Origin: Mercenaria mercenaria
Lineage: Eukaryota > Mollusca > Bivalvia > Venerida > Veneridae
Assembly: GCF_021730395.1 (NCBI RefSeq)
Contig: NC_069362.1
Coordinates: forward strand, 85,638,001 to 85,702,000
Length of the DNA stretch: 64,000 nucleotides
Direction: 5' to 3'
The notes under the pieces are model-generated. The model was given only the letters and a program-made list of their open reading frames with translations, was not told the origin of the DNA and did not search any database. The position numbers and the translations under genes were made by a program. Below, piece after piece: positions 55,961 to 64,000 of this stretch. Every line of letters starts with the position of its first letter. The stretch's first letter is position 1.

Positions 55961-56744
55961 GTGACTTTCATTTTGTCTTTGTAACACTTTTGTTAGGAGC
56001 ATAACACTGACAGTACAGAAGAGGTTTCGATGAAAAATTATAATAGTGAAAGAAGAAAATAAGCGATAAGCAGAGCGCAGAATCCATATAAAATGAATAG
56101 TTTTTAAATGACCTTTCTTTAGGTCTCCATATCCCGACATGTATTCTAATTTGGAGTAAAGCTACCTTGTAGATGGTAACATGGAGCGAATATCGCACAA
56201 ATATAACTTCATTTGAATAGTTTTGAAATTATTTCCCTTTTTATGGTTGCTTTTTTTTGTCCGGAGCAAACCTAATGAAGATAGTTTATTGAATACACGC
56301 TAATGAAAGGAAGTACATATCATAAAACCATAAGCTATATGAAATTAATAATGACAACTTTAGGTTAATATAATGGAGTTAGATGTATTCATTTATAGAA
56401 ATTTACAATGTAACTCACCACATATTAAAAGTCTTATCAGACATAGGTAGTTAAACAGCCAAATATGACATTAAAAAGGCCAACATTCCATCACATGGAC
56501 AAATAATGGTATAGCTTCGTAATGTTGAATTTAATTTCTCGAACTTTTCTTCACTTGAATACGATTTTGTGGGCAAAATAAAAGAAGTAACTCGCGTGCA
56601 AATACGAAAAATATATTACATATTTTAATACAAAGTATATGTATGACGAACTTCATCGCGTTTTCGATACTATGTTACATGTACATGTATAATGTATATC
56701 AAAAGTGTTGATATATCTGACATTAGGATCAGAAATGTTGACAT
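55961..56744. other. 3' flank of the reductase gene
   Basis: The minus-strand gene ends at 56745, so its 3' untranslated region runs down into this stretch. No second gene is seen; short frames lack context. Confidence 0.4.
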
Positions 56745-59700
56745 CTACAGAAACTGTATGATATGCCCACCATCAACTGGCATAAGTATCCCGTTTATCA
56801 TAGCTGCTTTATCACTGAGTAGAAACAGTATAGCATTGACAACTTCATCTTCCTCTGAAAGAAAGGAACAAAGGACTAATATGTGTCTGACATCTGTCTC
56901 TTGGTAGTTCCTTTTCTTATTTAGCACGCAAATGGCTTAAATTTGGTGTTGGATATTTAAAACAATTACTTCATTTTCTTTAAAATGATTTTAAAGATAT
57001 TGCGGTGTGCAATAAACACCAACAATGTTCCCAAGACATCTTACAAAAATGCATTTATGGTATTTGTGGCGGGCTTTATTTCATAAGGGTTTATTTTCCA
57101 AATATACGTAAAAATAGCACAATACACAAATTATTTTACACTATTATTAATACTTCATGTAAATAATGTGATCTGCCAATGAGAAACTGAAATCCTGCGT
57201 TTACGCTGCTGGGACCAACTCTTTAAAGTCGGTCGATCAAATTAAAACAAATTTTATGATTTTTTTTTTTTTTGCATTTTTTGCAAGTCTGACAAAGATT
57301 TATTTAAGGAACAAAAGACCAAATACATAATTTATATGTAGATTGTTGTTAGGAATGTATGCTGTATTACTTTTGATGAAATTTATAATTACCTCCCTTT
57401 AATATGAATAAATTTAAAAAGCGGTCCATATCTTTTGATTTCGATATGTTTTCTAGTTTTCCATTTACGTTTGATAGATAATATGAATGACACAACTAGA
57501 GAAGTGAATATTGCAAATTTTAAGATCATTCGAACTCATTTATTTCCAATTCAACTAAGTTAAATCGCAATGTAGGCAAAGGGAAGTAATAATATTTTTA
57601 CAGACTTGCATTTCTAATGAATTTAATTTAGATATATAACTGTCAATGCAAAATTTTGAAAAATGTAATAGAATAATTCTTATATTTTATCATTCCTTAC
57701 ACAAAGTTTAACCACATTTATACTTGTGCTAAAATAAGTCTATCTTGGGTGGGCAGTAAAATCAAATTTCAAAATATTTCCAGTGAAAATTATGCTTTTA
57801 TTAAGCACCCAGTGAACAAAAATAAATGTGAATGATCAGTTGCTAAATTTCTAAACAAATACATTACTTACCTAAAATCTGATTAACCACCGTTAAGAGA
57901 CCTTGATAAAGCAATATATAACATATACCTGGAAAACGGCCAATTGGGACTCTTTTCAGAATAGCGTCCGCAAGTCCGGGTATAGAATCATAGAAAGCTT
58001 TTCCCATTTTTGTCATCACTGAAGTTGGACTGACACTGTTAACTCTGATCTGTAGATATAATCAATAAATAAAGGAAATATTACATATGTAAGTGGTATG
58101 TCTGTATATGAACATCCAAACATAAAAATATATGATAAAAGCATCAAGAGGTAATTATGTTCCAGCTGATAAAATAACACAACTCAATTCCTTTAATTTC
58201 ACTCCATATTTTACTGCGTGACTACTTCAATAGAGAGCTACTCTGCATATTTTACTGCGTGACTACCTCAAAGCTTCTTCGAATATATGTCAGTAGGGAG
58301 CTACTCTGCATATTTTACTGCATGACTACCTCAGTAGAGAGCTACTCTGCTTATTTTACAAACTGCATGGTAGTTTTGATAACTTGATAATGGTATAACA
58401 ATTTATGTCAGTAAGTTAATACCGGAGAAGACGGACACAAAATAAGTTTTGACGGTTTTAACATATATAGAAGATTTCAACGTATGAACTGGAACCGCCT
58501 TAAGACTTCATTGACACAAAGATACTTAAAATACAGTGGTTATAAATTGCACATCCGATAGCATGAAGCTAGCATTGAGATTTTGTAGTATAAGGTCTGT
58601 AACAAGGTTTTTTTACTTTATTTCCTATGAAAACATGAATGTTACTTATATATCTAACTTGCAGAAAAGGTAAACCTGCTACGGATTTGACTGATAAGAA
58701 ACGTAAATAAAAATATCGCAGACAGCCAAACCTTATGGGGTCCGAACTCAAGAGCCATAGATTTTGTCATCATGTCCAAGGCTGCTTTGCTACAAGAGTA
58801 AATCCCAAGTGAATGTATAGCACTAATTGCTGCTATACTTGAAACGTTCACAATTGCTCCAGATTTTTCATTCTCTACCATACCTTTCACAACAGCCTGT
58901 AATGACATTTAAATGCTTTAAAATATATCTGAAACGTGAGTAATAATGGTTTGTTTTGATTGAGGTTGCATTTTAAAGAATTATAGAAGATAGAAAATTA
59001 ATATTTTTAGCATTTCTCTCAGACGAAATAAAAGAAAGGCGTTTCATTAGAGACTATGCACAATCACAAAATACAAAACATTACATGTAATAAATGTTGT
59101 ATATGTAACAGTTTACCTGCGTGTAACAGTTTACCTGTGATATATTAAACGCAGCCTTCACATTCGTACTGAAAATTCTGAAAACAGACATTATATATAT
59201 TACTGTCTCAAACGTTAACATGATCATTTTACGGGAACAAAAGTTTATGAAGGTAAATCATTTTACATCCTTTATTTACCTATACCTTTGGGTAGTCAAA
59301 AGCTATGTGATCTTTTTTTTTATCTGTTTCGAAATATGAAAGATCTTCCTAAAATGTAAAGTTTTATATACTTTCTAAATATAATAAAAGAAATCCAAAC
59401 CTTTGAAAAATCTTTAAAATTATACAGAAAATATTCATTACGAAAATATACATTACGTGTGCGTTTTTATTTTTAACAAATAATCAAGGCCTTCGAGTGG
59501 TTTGTCGTCTAATTTATCACAGTTCAGAGTTCAGATGCGCAGGAATTGAACCACGAGGGCGTTAGCCCGATTGGTTTAATGTCTAAGCATCTGAACAATG
59601 AACCGTGATAAATTAGACGACAAACAACAAGAAGACATTGATTATTTTCATTTTTACATGTTCAGTGAAATATTTTGGAAAACATTAAGATGGGCTTCAT

Positions 59701-62700
59701 TTATTCGAGTAGTATTGGAACCGGACGTCATATGGCAGTTTGACGTCATAATTGACGTCATAATGCTCTCTTACCGGTCCGCGCGTCAACCGTTGTTTAT
59801 CGTAGAATATACAAAGCTTGACTTTCTTCTTTGCTTAACTGGCAATCAAATCGACCTGTTAGAACTAACAAATAATCAAGACCTTCAAATGGTTTATCGT
59901 CTGATTTACCACGGTTCAGAGTTCAGATGCGTAGGAATTGAACCACGAGAGCATTGTTTTCATTCTGACATGGTCATTGATATATTTTAATAGATATTAT
60001 GATGGGCTTCATTTACGCGAGGAGTAATGTATCGGACGTCATGCGGCAATTTGACGTCATAATTGACGTCATAATGCTCTCGCGCGTCAACCGTTGTTTA
60101 TCGCAGAATATACAGAGCTTGGTTTTCTTTTTTGTTTAAGGTCGTTCTGCACGTTTGGATCGGAAATTTTTCTACAATGTAGAATCTGATTAAACTCTAA
60201 TTTTTCAAAACTTCAGAATATACCTACAACTTTCAGCAAATAAAAAAGATAGGGTCGTGTTCTTGATTTTTTGCTAGACTGATTTGAACAATTTGGACCT
60301 CACGCAATATTTCATAATGGGAGTCTATGGAAAAATCATTACTTTCATAACATTTTCGCGAATAGAATTTTTCCTACAATGTAGATTTTGGTAAAACTTT
60401 TCACAGTTGTAAATAAACACATGACCTATAATTTGGTGAAATAAAATGTTTAGGTCCGTGTGCTTATTTTTGAGATATTTGACCATGATTAAAGTGCACC
60501 GGACATTTCACGCTAATTTCAATCATTATTTTGATTATTTTAACGTGTCATATGTTTTAATATCATATTTTGACTTTAGAAATATAGCAACAGTGCCATT
60601 GTAATGAATTTACTCAAAGATTTCAATTAATTCTTAAAATAATTTTTATTTCCGTACGCCGAATCCAGGCCTTTTTCTACGTTTTCTAAATAAATGACGT
60701 TACGCCACCACTTCCGGTTTATTAAACGTGCAGAACTACCTTAACTGAAAATCAAATCGAGCCATGTTAGAATGTTGTTTATATGATACTGTTTCATTTT
60801 TGTGTATCTTCTTAAATTTACCGTGACCCGCAGCAATCTACCCATTATGTAATGTTCTAACAAAAACTGATTTACCCTAAATATATGAGCAAAAGGTGGA
60901 ACAAGCTGACCTTATGAGTCCTTTATTAAATCTCTCCAGCTATCATTTTAATTAAAATATATGACAAAGATTGTAAGCTTGTCTGAAATATTTATAATTA
61001 TTTCATATGACCCCTAAATGGCCAATCCAAAGTTTATTCTATATGGCCGGTCTTTATTCAACACATGTTTACTTGGCTTATAAATCAAACCTTAAAAAAT
61101 AAGAATGTGAAAATTAATTTCTGATGTAATGCAATAAAACACGTATTGAATGGATTGCCAAATAAACAGTCAAAATTTCGATCCTTCAGTGCTCGGGCTA
61201 TAGTTTTAACATTTTATTTTACTAAGTTCCGTCATTTAATAAGAGTATACCTTATAATAATAACATCACGTAGTGTCTATTATATCGTAGTAAGGTTTTA
61301 GTTACTTGCTTCATCGAGCCTGGTTGTAAATGTAATATAAAACATTTAACCGTTTTTAGCATATTACCTGATCTATTATCTGATTCGACCTCTTTCACAT
61401 TTTTCACGGTAAGATTCATTTTAATAAAATCGAAATGTATTAAATCTTCCCGAGTAAAGTTACCAAAACGCTTGACAATACCTCTTAAATTATATGATAT
61501 TCAAAAGGACAATGTCCTCTTTCCGGCATCTTGATATCAGATTTACGGTTTGGTACTTTAAATATTGTACAAATAATACAATTATAAATGACCTTGTGAT
61601 GGTTCATAAAAATTCAGAAAATAACTTAGTACATTTGTACTTTAAAAACTATCATAGAAAGTTAACGTTTTTGGTATCATACGAACTTTTATTTGAGACG
61701 AGTACGTTACTTCAAGGGTTAGGGCTTACTTGCCAGGAAATTTTGACAAAAAACGAACATGTCTTAAACTGAACAGACGTTCGAATACTACTAAACTTGA
61801 AGCAAGTCATGTTACATTATTAACATTCGTACCTATCAAAGTCCTCTTCTTTACATTCAAGATATGGTTTATGCATATCTACCCCTGCATTGTTTACAAG
61901 CATATCAACTAGACCTATATCTTCTACTAGCGCCCTTGTTTTGTTCCAGTCGCAGATGTCTTGTGTATGGATCTCTATCGAAGGTTCCTTTGAGTACAAA
62001 ACAAACCAAACGGCTTTTGAAAGTAGGCGAATTGAAAGTGCAATCATTCATTACAGTTTCAATATCTGTGGCATTACATTATTGTTTAACAGTTGAATAC
62101 AGATGACTGGTTTTGGTATAGGTAATGAATATTGCCTGAAAACTGTTGCCAAATGTTTGGGCACTTACTCCACCTTTCCCGGGAAACAAGCCGTAGCACA
62201 CGCCTGACAAGACCTCAGTACAACGTGCATGTTTTCTTCTTTAGATTTATACAACCAATTGAGCAACTGTTTGCTACGCAGATTTGAATTGTGTCATATT
62301 ATCCATGTACAATATGAATATTAATAGCATTTTCATTAATTGCTGCATGGTTTTGAATAAAGGGTCACCCACTAGGTTTTGGTCCAAATAAGCATCTTTA
62401 ATTTAGTGTATATTAAACATTTGTATTTTAAGTCTATAAACATCTGTGTACCCAATATTCTTATAATTTTCATTCATTTTGCCAATCACAGTCAGACTTA
62501 TAGGAAATGGAGTATAAAATGTCCAAAACACAGTTTACGTTAACACACATAAAATACTACTTTAAATCAAGAAGCTAAGCAATAAATTGAAGAAGTTCTC
62601 TACAAACAAAACGAACTGAGCAGTACAAAGTATGTTTAAAGAGATTTTAAACAACCAGATATATTTTCTTTTGATTTTGGGCATTCATGTAATTCTCGCG

Positions 62701-63322
62701 ATGCATGATATGAAATAACACGTAATAGGAAAAAAACTTAAAAAACCCTAAATTCAGTTTATACCGGACTTTTGAATGCTAGTATGAATAAATTGTAATT
62801 TTACTTCAAGTTTCAGTTCGTCTAAATCCTCCGCTGTTCTGCTAATTGCAATCACTTTAGCTCCTAGTTTTGCTAACGTTATGCTCAAGTTTCTTCCAAT
62901 TCCTGTAATATGAACATATTTTATACATTTATATCGTAGCTACGTTATTGCCTTTTCAGGGTTTGAAATTATCACTGTCGGCCATCAAACTGTCGTTTAC
63001 CTGATCATTTTTCTTTTATTTTGCCAGTTTCTCACTTGTCATTTAAAGCTTTGAAATGAAAATGGATTTGAAATTTCCATATATAAGTTTCTGGTGAACC
63101 CTTTATTTTGACAGATCACGATTTTAAAGCTAATTCAAATGAAACATTTTTTTCTACGCCTGGCCTCGCGAGAGGTGTTTTTGTGTGTCTTTTTAATTTA
63201 TGTTTTACAAATAAAAATATATCGTATGACTCGAGTAAAAACAACAACAGATAATTAGATAAGAACATACCCTTTCCGGCACCAGTAACTATAACTCTTT
63301 TGTCTTGAAAATGAGTGTCCAT
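56745..63322 (-). CDS. DCXR: Short-chain dehydrogenase/reductase, L-xylulose reductase-like (complete, 247 aa)
   Basis: Seven minus-strand exons join in frame with canonical borders: 63271-63322, 62805-62902, 61833-61987, 59135-59177, 58732-58896, 57929-58049 and 56745-56854. The product begins MDTHFQDKRVIVTGAGKGIG. Landmarks: cofactor loop TGAGKGIG (13-20), SRT after the second strand (38-40, typical of NADPH-preferring members), NNAG (82-85), N107, S136 (NVSS), Y149 and K153 (YSCSK), GPHKIRVN (168-175) and VNAILFLLSD (217-226). The tetrad Asn-Ser-Tyr-Lys falls at the same positions as in human dicarbonyl/L-xylulose reductase, and length (244 in human) and wording match along the whole chain. 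It would reduce L-xylulose and dicarbonyls with NADPH in the cytosol. The C-terminal tail differs (GGHIIQFL). A close paralogue function cannot be excluded. Confidence 0.93.
58205..58355 (+). repeat. 41-bp minisatellite in the reductase intron
   Basis: 'catattttactgc(g/a)tgactac' followed by 'gagagctactctg' is found at 58205, 58246 and 58309, with a partial copy near 58349. The first two units are 41 bp apart; the third is separated by a 22-bp insertion. Confidence 0.8.
59117..59134 (-). promoter_or_regulatory. Duplicated splice donor, 18 bp apart
   Basis: On the minus strand exon 4 ends CACAG|GTAAACTGTTACAC and 18 bp further the sequence repeats as GCAG|GTAAACTGTTACAT. Use of the second donor would add six residues (VNCYTQ) in frame after FNISQ. 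Which donor is used cannot be told from sequence; the family alignment favours the first. Confidence 0.6.
59470..60135. mobile_element. Foldback element in tandem pair with TGACGTCA pairs
   Basis: The hairpin arms are 59501-59539 (TTTGTCGTCTAATTTATCAC...GTTCAGATGCGC) and 59587-59625. A partial second unit starts near 59867 with the same 'aacaaataatcaag' lead and GTTCAGATGCG core but lacks the right arm. Each unit is followed by 'gatgggcttcattta' and TGACGTCATAATTGACGTCATAATG, at 59741-59764 and 60052-60075. The frame at 59598-59990 is a by-product. It lies in intron 3 of the reductase gene. Confidence 0.75.
60137..60742. mobile_element. MITE with TTAAGGTCGTTCTGCACGTTT ends
   Basis: The left end AAGGTCGTTCTGCACGTTT and the complement of the right end, AAGGTAGTTCTGCACGTTTA, are inverted copies about 600 bp apart, both next to TTAA. 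TTAA flanks would suit a piggyBac-like mobiliser (inference). Internally 'ctacaatgtagaat' and 'ctacaatgtagatt' form a direct duplication. Same family as 38736-39374. Confidence 0.82.
60743..61832. other. Intron 3 sequence, nothing further identified
   Basis: AT-rich. It includes a decayed relative of the foldback at 55320 (near 61147-61255). The open frame at 61494-61772 lacks splice borders and known content. Confidence 0.4.
61988..62804. other. Intron 2 of the reductase gene
   Basis: No repeat with clear ends or further exon was seen. A polypyrimidine-rich stretch on the minus strand precedes the exon 3 acceptor. Confidence 0.45.
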
Positions 63323-64000
63323 GTTATCCTTGTGTGTCGTCCGATAAAAATATATCTTTACTGTAGTGGAACTTATGGGTAAAACACGGGTTTGTCAAAA
63401 CATCATGGTTCAGTAACGCAGATTATGTTTTTTATTTATGGTGAAAGATGAGAGCGTAGCTCACTCAAAATGTTTTTTTTTTTACTTACCTATTCAGATG
63501 AGAAGGTCAGGCAATAACAATATCTTAAAGCTATTTGTTGATTACTGAGTATGTATACAGTATAGGGTATTCTTTAACTAAATATTGGGCGAATGTTGTT
63601 TTGTTTAGTCAATGCGTTAATTACTAGCATTTTGTTTTCAGATTTTTCAGATGCACATTAAAAGAACAGTAACACAACGTCAGGAACTTTTAGCATCTGC
63701 TCAGTATATTGACAACCAAATGTTCACGATGAATATGTTTTTGTACTTGAAAAATAGTTGTTGTTTTTTTTTTTTCATGATTTTAAAAGTTATTTTCGAA
63801 GAGTGCAATTTTTGAGTTGTTTGCAGTTTATTTTTATACTATTTATATGCATTTACTCTATTTACTATGACAGAAATTAGTCGGCCTTTTCTTTTAATAA
63901 ATAGAAGAATATCTTTGTAAAGTTTTGTTTTCTTTTATTAGCCATTTTGTTCACAGACTTTTTCAAGAAAATTTCAACAATAGTTTACATAATACAGGTA
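63323..64000. promoter_or_regulatory. Upstream region of the reductase gene
   Basis: Because the gene starts at 63322 on the minus strand, its 5' untranslated region and promoter should lie here. No TATA box or CpG cluster stands out, and no other gene is visible. Confidence 0.35.

Noticed and set aside
59598-59990. 130-codon plus-strand frame
   Set aside because: It runs through the foldback element and its CRE-bearing flank; it is open by chance and lies in a reductase intron on the opposite strand.
1-64000. CRISPR array, prokaryotic operon, integron or phage-type system
   Set aside because: No spacer-repeat pattern, no ribosome-binding-site-led gene clusters; the spliced genes and tRNA-derived SINEs show an animal genome.

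Overview
This looks like nuclear DNA of an animal, most likely a bivalve mollusc and perhaps a venerid clam. That is inference from three things. The sequence is AT-rich. Coding regions are short exons with canonical GT/AG borders, not long prokaryotic reading frames. The repeats are types I know from bivalve genomes: tRNA-headed SINEs ending in a GTTAAACCCAAAACAAAC-like tail, elements with cores of roughly 157-170 bp tandem units, and many short foldback elements. No genome search was possible, so the species is not claimed.

Layout. 1-10.6 kb: repeats and a broken Penelope-like retroelement, no host gene seen. 12.0-15.5 kb (minus): three phase-compatible exons of an unidentified gene. 16.26-23.62 kb: one array of a 173-bp satellite, of which all but the last ~460 bp looks like unpolished long-read sequence. 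25.9-27.6 kb (plus): last two exons of a microseminoprotein-like secreted protein. 28-36 kb: SINEs, a LINE remnant, a degenerate minisatellite. 36.1-39.7 kb (plus): a complete three-exon paralogue of the microseminoprotein gene. 40.7-42.3 kb (minus): a Mab-21/cGAS-like nucleotidyltransferase with two FFAT-like motifs. 44.5-50.1 kb (plus): a membrane protein with two six-cysteine sushi domains and a tail rich in PPxY motifs. 51-53.8 kb: a minisatellite split by two repeat elements inserted at the same point of its unit. 55-56 kb: foldback elements. 56.7-63.3 kb (minus): a complete seven-exon L-xylulose/carbonyl-reductase-like SDR gene encoding 247 residues. 59.5-60.7 kb, in its introns: foldback elements rich in TGACGTCA.

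The genes do not form an operon or obvious pathway. Three of them (cGAS-like sensor, sushi-PPxY membrane protein, secreted cysteine-rich pair) would fit an innate-immunity or mucosal setting, but adjacency alone does not show this. The most testable new idea is that the cGAS-like protein is tethered to the ER through VAP. The most useful practical warning is that the satellite interior should not be read as real sequence variation.
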